IMG/VR virus record: IMGVR_UViG_3300031851_000091
Coordinates: 1-33,686 of that record
Reading direction: 5' to 3' (one strand)
Length of the DNA: 33,686 bases
Source: a virus
Shown: piece by piece, positions 15,186 to 23,990 of the stretch
Layout of the letters: each line of letters begins with the position of its first letter
How positions within the stretch are numbered: the stretch's first letter is position 1
Notes under the pieces: generated by a model
What the model was told of the DNA's origin: nothing
The model's database searches: none
Seen by the model: the letters and a program-made list of their open reading frames with translations, nothing else
Translations under genes and position numbers: made by a program

Positions 15186-15545
15186 TTAAATTTCCTTACT
15201 TAGTGTCAGTAGTGTAGGCGACCACCCGAACGGTGCTAGCGCCTTCTTCCATCCTGGTCTGCCCGAGAGTGTCAGTGCGCTGCAGTTCTGTGACTTGGCC
15301 CACGCTGTGACGTCCTCGTGCATGTCTGTTATCTGGTCTAGCTCCCCGCCTGCGAGGAATATATGTAGAACGCGCTTCCTTGGGAATATCGCTATCTCCG
15401 TAACAATACAGCCGCGCTCTGCAGGCCAGAGCTGCATTTTCCCCTCAAGTATACCATCAAATACGTCCTGTAGGTCGTGAGTGCCACCGCCATAGGCTAG
15501 CGCGTCCTCAATCCACTTAGAGCATCTAACAAACTCGTCAACCAT
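15186..15545 (-). CDS. GNAT-like protein in the structural operon
   Basis: The 119-residue product resembles small phage proteins with a partial GNAT acetyltransferase fold. A central strand-rich part (RGCIVTEIAIFPRKRVLHIF) is followed by helix and a CSALTLSGRPGWKKALAPFG motif, with the GRPGW element in the place of the usual late GNAT strand-helix. The canonical acetyl-CoA loop (Q/RxxGxG/A) is not obvious, so it may be catalytically inactive and structural. It overlaps the upstream gene by eight bases. Confidence 0.6.
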   Translation of the reverse strand: MVDEFVRCSKWIEDALAYGGGTHDLQDVFDGILEGKMQLWPAERGCIVTEIAIFPRKRVLHIFLAGGELDQITDMHEDVTAWAKSQNCSALTLSGRPGWKKALAPFGWSPTLLTLSKEI

Positions 15546-16197
15546 GTAGCCTCGTTATAGCTAAAGTTACGGAAGGGGTGCTCGGTGCAAATGCCGTAGC
15601 GGGCTGAACCGCAAGAGATCCGTTTGTGCTACTTACAGCCCAGTACACCTCTAGATAGTCGCTAGCAGTAATATCAAAGTTTGACGTGCGAGACACCACA
15701 GTGGTCGCATTGTTCTGGTGAAGACCGGCCTTGATAGAGTAGCTGCCGTCAATTACTACACCGTTAATCACAGGCCAGAACCAAAAATCAACAGTGCTGC
15801 CTGAAGTAGATGCTATCTGTGCGCTGAATGATAACGAATAATGACCACCCTCTTCAAACACGATTCTAGAGGCAGGCGTTCCCTGGCTAATACCATGATT
15901 GCCTACAGGCGTATCAAACGTGATTGGATAGGCAGTATTAGCAGCCGCAGCGGTGACGCTAGTCGTTTTGACAAAGTTGGCCTCACCGTCCGCTAAGACT
16001 ATCTGTCTCCAAACTCCGTTTTTTGAAACAGTAGGCCACTGGTAGGTCGTGTCCCACATGATCAGGCCGTCCTCAGTAGCCCGCTCGTCGCTTATCTTGT
16101 AACCGAGCAAGTTTCGAGTTCTTCTCAGGTGTTGCAGCAGGCGATTAGCCCACGTCTGCCAAGCGCCACCAGAGGGCTGTGGGAGCTGTTCACTCAA
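15538..16197 (-). CDS. Tail-associated protein with C1q/TNF-like beta domain
   Basis: The 219-residue protein has a short helical N-terminus (SGGAWQTWANRLLQHLRRTR), a linker, and a C-terminal beta-sandwich from about residue 75. The pattern YPITFDTPVGNHG, GHYSLSFSAQIAST, VDFWFWPVINGVVI and DYLEVYWAVSS matches C1q/TNF-like jelly rolls used as trimeric tips of tail proteins. It begins with TTG 16197, supported by GGGAGG six bases upstream and by the TTGA overlap with the nozzle-like gene. Receptor binding or head-fibre decoration are both possible. Confidence 0.6.
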   Translation of the reverse strand: MSEQLPQPSGGAWQTWANRLLQHLRRTRNLLGYKISDERATEDGLIMWDTTYQWPTVSKNGVWRQIVLADGEANFVKTTSVTAAAANTAYPITFDTPVGNHGISQGTPASRIVFEEGGHYSLSFSAQIASTSGSTVDFWFWPVINGVVIDGSYSIKAGLHQNNATTVVSRTSNFDITASDYLEVYWAVSSTNGSLAVQPATAFAPSTPSVTLAITRLHG

Positions 16198-17675
16198 CGC
16201 CTACCTCCCGCCACTATATCTAAGCGATTGATGCCTACGCGCCAATCTGAGAGCCTCTCACCCTCTACACGGATGCGTAGCTGCCTTCCAGTGAATCGCA
16301 GGCTAGTAGGAGCAGCCATAGGGTAAGGACCGTACTCTCGCTCTACGTCATTGGGGTAGAACCTAGTCTTAAAGGTAGCCGTAACGTCACCGGCTGTGCG
16401 CTCGTCTGGGATCATCTCAACCACAGAGGCTATCTGGTCTCCAGTGCCGATCATGATAGGGCCGCTCTCAGCGAACGGTGACAGGCTGCCGTAGGACAGT
16501 CCGACCTCGTGCTCGTAGATCTTGTTGTCGTCAGCGTCTGCCCATATTGGGTGACGGAATGCGCCGTGATCCACTCCAGAGGTTCTAGCTAGGGACCCGA
16601 TTGACCAGGTCTGCTCTACAAAGTTGTAGACCACATAGCGGTCACACTCGTTCGATGCACCAGACGGATAGAACCACCAGATCTCTCCGTAGCGAGAGTT
16701 CGTCACTGCGAATGCCTTAGACTGCTGCGAGACGTTAATATCTGAGAAAACGTAGTCAGAGACGTCAGACTGCACCTTGGATACTGATCCACCGGCGTAG
16801 CTAAAGAATGCTCTGCGACCCATCCACATAGCACCCAGGTCAGTTGTAGCGACTGCCTTCTGAGATACGATGCCGCAAGACGTCCCAACGCGCTCTATAC
16901 CGTAGACGTAAGGAGGCCCCTGGTAGCTTGCGACGTGTGCATCGATGTTAGTCAGGATTAGTGACTGACCACGAACCCGGATGCCGCACATGATCTCACC
17001 GGCAGTCTGTAGCTCTAGGTCACCTGCCTCGTTGGTAGCAGATGGCGTCCAGGTAGTGTTGTCTTCCTTATCGGACCATTGCACCAGACGAGGATTGCCG
17101 CCTGCGCCTAAACAGAACAGGAACCGCTCCTCAGAGACCATTAGTGCGATGTTGCTTGTGGGTGCGTTAGCCACTACCGCAGCAGGGGTCCCAGAGTTCA
17201 GTTGCCACTCGTAGACCTTGCCGTCGTCCCTGGTGCAGCCGACGAGGTACTCGCCCCAGTTGTCTAATGACCAGGTAGTAGCAGGAAGAATGGTTTGATT
17301 GTCTAGGCGCTCTGTGCCGTAGGTCTCGTAGCCGTAGCTAGCTGCGCCATAGCCAGTAAAAGCAGACGCAGTCTCCCTGCCCGCAGTAAACCCGGCAGGC
17401 GTGATGTCGTAACGCACACCGCCCTGATTCCAGGCGTAGAGAGAGCTGTACGAACCACCGGCAATGTAACGGCTGTTAGAGTTATCCTTCCACGTCAACA
17501 TGCCACGGATAGCGTTATCCGCAGCGTTGTCGCTCTTTAGACGCCATCCACCCACAGGTCGCATGGTTCCGTCAATCCACCGAATCAGGTTAGCATCACG
17601 CCACCTGTTCGATGATTGAAGGTCCGTGCCATTGCGGTAGATGCCCGCCGGTATGTCCAGGGGAGTCAACGGCAT
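16194..17675 (-). CDS. Putative tail nozzle / DNA-stabilisation protein
   Basis: The 493-residue protein resembles beta-propeller tail proteins such as P22 gp10 and T7 gp12, which close the portal channel. The N-terminus (PLDIPAGIYRNGTDLQSSNR with WRDANLIRWIDGTMRPVGGW) is a signature I associate with this group in environmental phages. The rest is strand-rich, with repeated aromatic blades (YAWNQGGVRYDITP, WSLDNWGEYLVGCTRDDGKV, RYGEIWWFYPSG). It starts at ATG 17675 behind AAGGAG, downstream of the fibre genes. Family assignment is by fold pattern, not by a checked alignment. Confidence 0.7.
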   Translation of the reverse strand: MPLTPLDIPAGIYRNGTDLQSSNRWRDANLIRWIDGTMRPVGGWRLKSDNAADNAIRGMLTWKDNSNSRYIAGGSYSSLYAWNQGGVRYDITPAGFTAGRETASAFTGYGAASYGYETYGTERLDNQTILPATTWSLDNWGEYLVGCTRDDGKVYEWQLNSGTPAAVVANAPTSNIALMVSEERFLFCLGAGGNPRLVQWSDKEDNTTWTPSATNEAGDLELQTAGEIMCGIRVRGQSLILTNIDAHVASYQGPPYVYGIERVGTSCGIVSQKAVATTDLGAMWMGRRAFFSYAGGSVSKVQSDVSDYVFSDINVSQQSKAFAVTNSRYGEIWWFYPSGASNECDRYVVYNFVEQTWSIGSLARTSGVDHGAFRHPIWADADDNKIYEHEVGLSYGSLSPFAESGPIMIGTGDQIASVVEMIPDERTAGDVTATFKTRFYPNDVEREYGPYPMAAPTSLRFTGRQLRIRVEGERLSDWRVGINRLDIVAGGRR

Positions 17676-17685
17676 GGTGTGCTCC

Positions 17686-18180
17686 TTAAGGTGCTACCGG
17701 CCAGTCAGAGTCTTCCAGGTTCGGGAAGTTTGCGTGGTCTGTTATATCCCGCAGAGCTTGACGGTAAGTAGCCATCTCAGCCGCCATCGTAACATCAGTG
17801 AGGGCTGTCCAGTCAGTCTCAGCAAGCTTAGCATCACGAGTAGTTCGGACACTTGCCGCAGCCTTAGCATCCAGATCAGCCTGATAAGCCGCCTCATGCT
17901 CAGCCTTGGTCGTGGTTACGCCGTCCTCTGTAGTGTCAGCAAACATATCTACTACTGACCACGCTTGTACCCAGTTGCCTTTAGTGTCCTGTGTAGCACC
18001 GTTACGGATGGCTTGTGTGTAGCCTGTCACTTCTGGCTTTGGAGCTGCCAGTACAGGGTCTATGCCAAGAGCAGAGCAGACGTTAGCGTCCCACACTCGT
18101 GGCAGTGATGTGTTGCTGTGCATTCTTCTGACTTCGCCTTGAGTTTTGACTTCGCCAGTTGATTGAATACGATATTCCAT
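17686..18180 (-). CDS. Tail fibre assembly / chaperone-like protein
   Basis: The 164-residue protein ends with TRDAKLAETDWTALTD, then MATYRQALRDI and NFPNLEDSDWPVAP. The RD-x2-L-x2-TDW ... YRQ-x-LRDI ... WP pattern is that of phage tail assembly chaperone-like domains. The N-terminal 90 residues are a separate, beta-rich part with GNWVQAWSVVDMF. It directly follows the large fibre gene, the expected place for a protein that helps fold or attach it. Confidence 0.7.
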   Translation of the reverse strand: MEYRIQSTGEVKTQGEVRRMHSNTSLPRVWDANVCSALGIDPVLAAPKPEVTGYTQAIRNGATQDTKGNWVQAWSVVDMFADTTEDGVTTTKAEHEAAYQADLDAKAAASVRTTRDAKLAETDWTALTDVTMAAEMATYRQALRDITDHANFPNLEDSDWPVAP

Positions 18181-18188
18181 TATGTCAC

Positions 18189-20156
18189 CTATGCTATCGC
18201 TAAGAAGATGTATGTGCCGCCACTGGCGTTAAGCGCAGCAGGAGCAGATGATGTTACTGTAAAGCCACTCGATAGTGGGTCAATGTAATCTGTGTTAGTG
18301 ACTTCGGCTGCTGTAGAGTTCAATAAGAGATACGGATCGTTACCTGCAACAATGCCTCTTACGCTGTCATAGACGTACCAATCGCCAGTAGAGTCTGTAC
18401 GCTTGATAAGTATGAATCTAGCACCTGCCGAGAAGCCACAGTCTACGTTTAAGTCTGAACCTGTACCTGTGTAGCTGCCTACTTTGCTTACTCCTGCTAG
18501 TGTGGCGAAGAGGTAGGCTATGTATGTATCACCAGAGCTATTATTTACGTCTTGATAATTCCCAAGCGTAAAGTTTGTTGTGGTAGGCTGAGCTTTAAAA
18601 ATTGATGAAGTAGTATATGCTAAAGAATTTGACGCAGCATTGTTTAAATTTAATTTGGCTTGAGTAAAATTTGTTGCGGAAAATTCAGTGCCTACAAACC
18701 ATCCTACTGCGCTTGCGTTATTTCGTCTTTTAATAATAATTAATTCTGGGATTACACCAAGATTATGATTTACTTGATAGCCTTCACTACCATTCCCAGT
18801 ATAAGCCACCATATCAAAGAAGCCTGTGGCGCGTTTGAACATATGAGCAAAAACAGAGGTATTAGCTGACTCTCCAGATGGCCCTGCTCCGACATTGGAA
18901 TCAAAAGACACTGTGGTATCTGCTACTTCTGCTGCCGTGGTGTTTGTAATAAGTTTTGTTTCTCCTAAAAGGCGAGTGTGTGCCCTGTTTTCAAAAGAAG
19001 CAGATAATAAATAGCGAAGATACATATCCACAGGGAAGCCACTGATAAACTCTGCTAGCGTACCGCCTGAGCTTGCTCTAGTGTCTGCCATAAAAACCTC
19101 AGTCCCAGACTCAGGAGTCTTCATTGGTCTGCGGATGGCTATGTAGATGTAGTCGCGACTAGAATAGTTAGTAGCTACGTTTCCGCTCGTTAGCCTAAAT
19201 CCATTAGCATATGGCTCTAAAAAATCAGTATCTGTTACTGATGGATTGCTTCTGTTTGCATCTAGAGATTCATCATTACCGCCTACAGTCATACCTCTCA
19301 TTACATCAAACATATCCCAGTTATCAGCGTTAGAAGATGACTTAATAATTACAAACTGTGCTTCCCAGCCAAGGTTTATTTCTTGTGTGCTGCCATTACC
19401 AGTATAACTCCCACACTTAATAATATTCTCGCTGCCATCGTCTCCAAAGCCTCCTGCGTCTGAGGCGAATAGGTAGGCTACGTAGGATTCTCCAGGATTG
19501 TTAACGTAAGTACTAGTTCCTAATGTAAACACAGAGTCAGTAGGAGCAGTGTCATTCCACTGACCCGAATCATCTGCTCTTGCGCCTGTTGTAAAAGATA
19601 TACGGTAATCTTCTGGTGCTGAAGCATCTATACCACGGTGATATATAGACCAAGGACGAGCTTCACCTGCTTGATATTGCTTTACTATAATCATTCCCGG
19701 TACAGCGCCAAGATTATGGGCTATCTCACGCCCTGCAACGCCATTCCCAGTATAAGTCACAACATCAAAGAACTTCTCAGCCTTGCGGAATGTCCATGAG
19801 GCAATGCTTTGACCCGTATCGTTTTCTGACCCAGCATAATTAGCGCCCGTAAAAAACCCATTTGTATTAAACGATAAGGCTGTTCCTGTATTTATTTGTT
19901 GTGCCGCAGTAGTATTTGAGCGCAACACCGCCCCAGCGCCTCTTTCAGTATCATATAAACAGTTATTATCGGAAGTTGATCTTGATTTGCACCATACCAA
20001 CCCACCTTCTGTAGAAAGATCAATGCCGTTTACGATGTTCTGTCCTGCCGCTCCAGTACCAGTATACAAATAAGTCGAGAAGACATCCTCAACGTACCCG
20101 AGAGTGCCACCTGCATTACCCGCAGCAGCTGTTAGAGCTTTAGTTAATTTGCTCAT
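18189..20156 (-). CDS. Large tail fibre / receptor-binding-like protein
   Basis: The 655-residue protein is made of repeated beta domains. Four related segments occur: TYTGNGVAGREIAHNLGAVP, SYTGNGSTQEINLGWEAQF, AYTGNGSEGYQVNHNLGVIP and SYTGTGSDLNVDCGFSAGAR, each followed by an (I/V)(I/L)(I)K strand. Two longer units therefore seem to be duplicated. This YTGNG...HNLG layout is common in fibre or spike proteins of aquatic phages. The DNA at about 18590-19990 is visibly more AT-rich than the flanking genes, which suggests exchange of host-range sequence. It has an AGGAG site and is followed by the chaperone-like gene. Confidence 0.75.
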   Translation of the reverse strand: MSKLTKALTAAAGNAGGTLGYVEDVFSTYLYTGTGAAGQNIVNGIDLSTEGGLVWCKSRSTSDNNCLYDTERGAGAVLRSNTTAAQQINTGTALSFNTNGFFTGANYAGSENDTGQSIASWTFRKAEKFFDVVTYTGNGVAGREIAHNLGAVPGMIIVKQYQAGEARPWSIYHRGIDASAPEDYRISFTTGARADDSGQWNDTAPTDSVFTLGTSTYVNNPGESYVAYLFASDAGGFGDDGSENIIKCGSYTGNGSTQEINLGWEAQFVIIKSSSNADNWDMFDVMRGMTVGGNDESLDANRSNPSVTDTDFLEPYANGFRLTSGNVATNYSSRDYIYIAIRRPMKTPESGTEVFMADTRASSGGTLAEFISGFPVDMYLRYLLSASFENRAHTRLLGETKLITNTTAAEVADTTVSFDSNVGAGPSGESANTSVFAHMFKRATGFFDMVAYTGNGSEGYQVNHNLGVIPELIIIKRRNNASAVGWFVGTEFSATNFTQAKLNLNNAASNSLAYTTSSIFKAQPTTTNFTLGNYQDVNNSSGDTYIAYLFATLAGVSKVGSYTGTGSDLNVDCGFSAGARFILIKRTDSTGDWYVYDSVRGIVAGNDPYLLLNSTAAEVTNTDYIDPLSSGFTVTSSAPAALNASGGTYIFLAIA

Positions 20157-20165
20157 GCGTTACTC

Positions 20166-20792
20166 CTAAACGTAGCTGCCAGTGTAAGCACCGTAGAGTA
20201 CGGAGGAGACTTTCCAGAACACCAGTGTGTCCTTAGCAGTCAGCGTAGGAGCGACATTGCCGCCAGAAGTCACCCACTGCATTGTGGGCCACGTTACTGT
20301 GTAACTAGCACCTGCTTCGAGCTGTAGGACAATAGCGTCACCAGAGCTTAGCGAGTCTGTGAAGGTCGTGTTAGTCGAGAGAGTCTTGGTCTGTACTGCG
20401 CCGTTGGTAGCGTCAAAGGCTGTGCCTGACAGAGCGTAGACAGTGTCTCGGATGGTCTTGTTGGTAAACGTGTCAGTGCTAGTCGCTGTGACTAGGGCTG
20501 TGACTCCGTCTAACAGGTTAAGCTCTGTGGCAGTTGAGGTGACACCATCAAGAATGTTCAGCTCTGCCGTAGTGACGGTAGCACCGTCTAGAATGTTTAG
20601 CTCTGCGGCAGTAGAGGTTACCGCAGTACCGGCAATCTTAAGCGTAGACAGGTTAGGCGCAATGGCCGTAGTGCCATCTAGCAGATCGTCTAGCAAGTCT
20701 AGGTCAGTATTGAGCTTAGTGCCCCAGGTGTCGTCAGATGCACCGACCTCGGGTTTAGTTAAGCCATAGGTTGTGGTGGTTGTATCAGCCAT
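20166..20792 (-). CDS. Tail fibre protein with ELNILDG repeats
   Basis: The 208-residue product has three [10 protein letters not shown]-type repeats at about residues 60-95 ([30 protein letters not shown]), a known fibre-shaft element in phages. The N-terminus [20 protein letters not shown] is a typical baseplate- or tail-attachment motif. The C-terminal 90 residues are beta-rich ([14 protein letters not shown]) and probably form the tip. It has a GAGGTGA site. It could be a second, shorter fibre working with the 655-residue one. Confidence 0.8.
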   Translation of the reverse strand: MADTTTTTYGLTKPEVGASDDTWGTKLNTDLDLLDDLLDGTTAIAPNLSTLKIAGTAVTSTAAELNILDGATVTTAELNILDGVTSTATELNLLDGVTALVTATSTDTFTNKTIRDTVYALSGTAFDATNGAVQTKTLSTNTTFTDSLSSGDAIVLQLEAGASYTVTWPTMQWVTSGGNVAPTLTAKDTLVFWKVSSVLYGAYTGSYV

Positions 20793-20794
20793 CG

Positions 20795-21400
20795 TTAGTC
20801 ACCTCGGTAATCAGATTCCGTCCAAGTCTCGGACGCATTAATTTGCTCTATCCATTTGTACCTAGCGAACGTGCCGACGTCTGACCCGGCGTTATCACTA
20901 GCAGCGAATGGTCTAATTCTAACATAGTTTATTGCTACTGAAGACGTGGCGCTGCCTGCTGCTTCTCCCACGATTGCTAGGAATGCCTGAGCCGTGCCTG
21001 TTGCAGTGCTCGTGTCTGCTATATCACCTAGCCTTACCCGGACGCCTACCATTGATGTGCTAGAGGTAGACGAGTCTGCTACTACTGCATTCTTGATGCG
21101 CTCGTAGTCAGCCTGTGTAACGCTTGAGGTCACAGAGACAGCAGATGCGCCCTCCCAGATCTCTGGGTAGCCGTAGCGGGCCTCGCTGTACGGTCCAGTG
21201 CCGTAGCCTAGACGACGCCTTACTAGCCTTGATGTGCCAGTAGACGTCGCAGTAGTAGAGGCAGACACCTGGAAGACATAGGACCCAGACACGGTAACAG
21301 AGGCCGCCGAGCTGTCTGCTACGGAGGACTCATATACCTGCGGATAGCCATACCTTGCTACGTTGTATGGACCAGTGCCGTAACCGGCTCTCAGCGCCAT
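20795..21400 (-). CDS. Minor structural protein with duplicated GYGTGPY motif
   Basis: The 201-residue protein contains [19 protein letters not shown] at the N-terminus and again [19 protein letters not shown] about 60 residues later, each followed by a Ser/Thr/Ala/Val-rich, probably beta, segment. This is an internal duplication. The C-terminus ([19 protein letters not shown]) is a separate short unit. It overlaps its upstream neighbour by TAATG and belongs to the tail gene run. The exact function is unknown. Confidence 0.65.
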   Translation of the reverse strand: MALRAGYGTGPYNVARYGYPQVYESSVADSSAASVTVSGSYVFQVSASTTATSTGTSRLVRRRLGYGTGPYSEARYGYPEIWEGASAVSVTSSVTQADYERIKNAVVADSSTSSTSMVGVRVRLGDIADTSTATGTAQAFLAIVGEAAGSATSSVAINYVRIRPFAASDNAGSDVGTFARYKWIEQINASETWTESDYRGD

Positions 21401-21783
21401 TAGTCTAGCGTGATGTCCAGATCACCAGTAGGGATACGGAAGACGTCCCCTGTGGCAATAGCCTTGGCAGTCGTGAGGACCGCATGGACTAGCATAGTGC
21501 CGCCGCTAGAGGCAGTGAATACGCCAATGTGGCTCACCGTGCCCCAATCCGCAGTAGCAGCAGGAAACTCTACCGCGCCACTGTTACTTGCGGTATCACC
21601 TGTTACGGTGAACGTGGCCGCTGTGCGAGCGTAGGAGCCGCCTGTGACCTCTGTACCGGCAGCGCCAGTGTCAGTAGGGTCAGATGTAAAGAGGCCGATA
21701 TACCACGCTGTAGGGCGTGTAACTGAACCTGCTGTTAGTCCCCAGTTGAGGACGTCTGTCTCGAACGAGTTAGTAAAGCTCAT
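21400..21783 (-). CDS. Minor tail/fibre-type structural protein, 127 aa
   Basis: The product matches a widespread small phage structural type: a WGLTAGSVTRPTAWYIGLFT opening, then SDPTDTGAAGTEVTGGSYAR, a beta-rich middle with ADWGTVSHIGVF, and a GDVFRIPTGDLDITLD end. Such proteins are usually annotated as tail fibre or minor tail components. Its start codon abuts the adaptor stop codon, and it is followed by the GYGTGPY protein with a one-base overlap. Confidence 0.7.
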   Translation of the reverse strand: MSFTNSFETDVLNWGLTAGSVTRPTAWYIGLFTSDPTDTGAAGTEVTGGSYARTAATFTVTGDTASNSGAVEFPAATADWGTVSHIGVFTASSGGTMLVHAVLTTAKAIATGDVFRIPTGDLDITLD

Positions 21784-22404
21784 CTAATAGCTCCTGATCT
21801 TTAATCGTAAACCAGAGCCGCCAGACTTGGCTTTATCGCTCTGCAAATTAGTTCCTGCTACAGCACCAGAGTATAACACACTCCAGACCTGCATTCGGGC
21901 GTCGTCCTTCAAGTATGGGGCAGACTGAGTCAGCGATCCGTACAGGTAGGCATCCGGTGACATCTCTAGCAGCCAGTTGGAGGCGTTAGAGTCTGATAGC
22001 TGTTCTAGCTCTGCGTAGTACAGTAGCTCTCCGCTATAGGTAGTATCGGGCGTAGGATAGACCTCTATAGCCTCACCTGACACAGCGTAGTAGCGTGGCT
22101 TGCCCTGGGCGTCGTTAGTGTCCATGCGGTATTGCAGCATGTCGTCTAGCGATAGCAGCTCTAGCCTTGATGACTTGCCGTCGTCTAGGTGAAAGCGAAC
22201 AGGCTCGAGGAAGTCTGCCGGTAGCTGCGAGTACCTGGTGTCTATCTGACCCTCGGACCGCTTCTGCATCTTGTAGTGACGCACCTCACGCTCCATCTGA
22301 GCCTCTGCCAGAGAGATGAACGTAGGGATGATCGCCGTTAGATCGTCCCGGTTGAGGAAGTCAGCTATTGTAGACTTCAGCTCTGTGTATGTTGTGATTG
22401 CCAT
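21784..22404 (-). CDS. Head-tail adaptor protein (SU10 adaptor-like)
   Basis: The 206-residue protein fits the phage adaptor family that docks below the portal in short-tailed phages such as SU10 and T7. The N-terminal motif TTYTELKSTIADFLNRDDLT with IPTFISLAEAQMEREVRHYK is the recognisable helix pair. The middle part is beta-rich (YSQLPADFLEPVRFHLDDGK), and the end has a LEMSPDAYLYGSLTQSAPYL helix. An AGGAC site precedes ATG 22404. In this genome it is far from the portal gene, on the other side of the tail genes. Confidence 0.8.
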   Translation of the reverse strand: MAITTYTELKSTIADFLNRDDLTAIIPTFISLAEAQMEREVRHYKMQKRSEGQIDTRYSQLPADFLEPVRFHLDDGKSSRLELLSLDDMLQYRMDTNDAQGKPRYYAVSGEAIEVYPTPDTTYSGELLYYAELEQLSDSNASNWLLEMSPDAYLYGSLTQSAPYLKDDARMQVWSVLYSGAVAGTNLQSDKAKSGGSGLRLKIRSY

Positions 22405-22417
22405 GATTGTGTCCTGT

Positions 22418-23950
22418 TTACATCATCACGTCGAATATAGACTGCGGATTGTACACCTTGGTCTTTGGCGTAGATGACAGATCAAGAAGGCCTCTGACAG
22501 CATCGCGTATAAATGATGGCGCTGCTAGTTCTCTTTCCCCTGTCTCAATGTCTCTTCGGAACGGTAGAATATCGCCGTACTCGTAGCCGGGCTCTGGTCT
22601 TGGGTCCATGCCGATAGCTCGCATTCTAGCATCAACCTCTTGGTTGTGACGCGCTGCCGATTGAGCCTGCAAGTAATCCATAGGATCACCCGCCCCTTGG
22701 CTATCTGCTGCGACCATTGCAGCCATAAGTCCCGCCTCTGGTCTTACAAATGCAGTACCCTCAAATTTAGATCTAGCAGCCAACCTTTCCTCTGGAGAAG
22801 CATATCTTTCTACAGGAATGCCTTTTGATTGAAGAATGTTTATAGTCGAATCTGGGGTATCAATCGGCACTATTGCGCCGCCAAACTCACCAAGATCAAC
22901 AGGCCTCATAGGCTTAGATTCAAAATACTGAGTTGGAGAAGATGTTAAATTAGACGCAAATGACTCAAGCTCAGAAACGATGTTTTCAGGAACGTCCTTA
23001 AACCCCTCTCTCTCAAGAGATTGCCTCATTCCAAGCCTTCCGGAGTTAGCTATAGCTGCTCCAACGTCATCCCTCATTTGCCAAGAAGAGTCAGGCCATG
23101 AATAAAACTGCTGAAGAGAGTCCTGAAGATCAAGAAGTAAATTGTCATTGCCTGTATTTGACTCAAGCGTCTCAGTAGATAAGAGTCCCTTTGCCTGCCT
23201 TGCTTCTTCTAAAGTGTTTAATCTTGGCTGCAATGAAGCTCTTATTTTCCCAGCTCCAAAAGTTGAAGTATCCTCAGTACCAGAACCAGTGCTCTTTTTC
23301 ATGTAAGAGACAATGTTTTCGTTTGTAAAAGGCTTAATGTTTACATTTCTAGATTTTTTTGAAGAGGCATCAAAGTACAAATCAGGATCAAGATATTTAT
23401 CCATCTCCTTATCTTTCCATGAATCAAATGCTTCCCTGTTTGACTCCCTAAACTGCCTTACCTCACTTAATTTGATGCCTTCAGGTATATCTAATCCTAC
23501 ATCTTTGCCAAACTTTCTAATTGCACCTTCTGAAAAAAAGAAATTATCAAAGTTGTTTTGAAGCGATGAAGGAGAGCCGCTCGGATTTTTACGAGAAAGC
23601 TCAGACAAAGCATACTCGGCTTCCGCTCTATAAACAGGCCCTATATCCTTGTAATCGTCTGCAAATTTTTCAGCGGCTCCTTTGGTTGGAAGCCTAAACG
23701 GTCTAGGTGACCTAACGGTGTAAGCATCGCTAGACCACATCGCGTTGGCTTTGTTAGCCTCTGGAGCTAAAAGCTCTGGCCTTCCAACAAGTGTAATATC
23801 GCCGAAATTCTCAAATGGAATATCTTGCTTGGTTACGCCGATTGAAGGCGCAGGTATGCCGCCGAGCTGCTCATATCTAGCTATAGCTTCTGGGCTTGTA
23901 TTATGTAGGAAGTTCAAGAGGCCTTTTACAGCCTTGCCTGTGCCTGCCAT
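22418..23950 (-). CDS. AT-rich gene; N-terminus resembles a polyvalent-protein domain
   Basis: I do not recognise the whole 510-residue protein. Residues about 20-85 (ARYEQLGGIPAPSIGVTKQD, then FENFGDITLVG, then SSDAYTVRSPRPF) resemble the GG-x-P-x-PSI-x-V ... FGDI-x-L ... DAYT-x-R-x-P motif set that I associate with domains of large polyvalent proteins of phages and conjugative elements, which are injected into the host. The middle is charged and helical with no catalytic motif seen; the C-terminus has FIRDAVRGLLDLSS. The DNA is AT-rich (16 G+C of 60 at 23341-23400, against 35 of 60 at 24061-24120 in the terminase). It may have its own promoter at 23978-23986. A transferred, virion-ejected anti-host protein is inferred, not shown. 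Confidence 0.6.
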   Translation of the reverse strand: MAGTGKAVKGLLNFLHNTSPEAIARYEQLGGIPAPSIGVTKQDIPFENFGDITLVGRPELLAPEANKANAMWSSDAYTVRSPRPFRLPTKGAAEKFADDYKDIGPVYRAEAEYALSELSRKNPSGSPSSLQNNFDNFFFSEGAIRKFGKDVGLDIPEGIKLSEVRQFRESNREAFDSWKDKEMDKYLDPDLYFDASSKKSRNVNIKPFTNENIVSYMKKSTGSGTEDTSTFGAGKIRASLQPRLNTLEEARQAKGLLSTETLESNTGNDNLLLDLQDSLQQFYSWPDSSWQMRDDVGAAIANSGRLGMRQSLEREGFKDVPENIVSELESFASNLTSSPTQYFESKPMRPVDLGEFGGAIVPIDTPDSTINILQSKGIPVERYASPEERLAARSKFEGTAFVRPEAGLMAAMVAADSQGAGDPMDYLQAQSAARHNQEVDARMRAIGMDPRPEPGYEYGDILPFRRDIETGERELAAPSFIRDAVRGLLDLSSTPKTKVYNPQSIFDVMM

Positions 23951-23958
23951 GTTATGTC

Positions 23959-23986
23959 CTCATGTGCCGATAACATGAGTATAACA
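23959..23986 (-). promoter_or_regulatory. Extended -10 promoter and inverted repeat before the AT-rich gene
   Basis: In the 40-base gap after the large terminase gene the minus strand has TGTTATACT (23986-23978), an extended -10 element. Overlapping its downstream edge is a perfect 7-bp inverted repeat, CTCATGT (23979-23973 on the minus strand) and ACATGAG (23965-23959), with a 7-base spacer. The repeat could be an operator or a leader hairpin. No good -35 is visible. Confidence 0.45.
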
Positions 23987-23990
23987 CAGA

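Noticed and set aside
18189-20792. Possible diversity-generating retroelement acting on the fibre genes
   Set aside because: No reverse transcriptase gene or template/variable repeat pair is present in the window.
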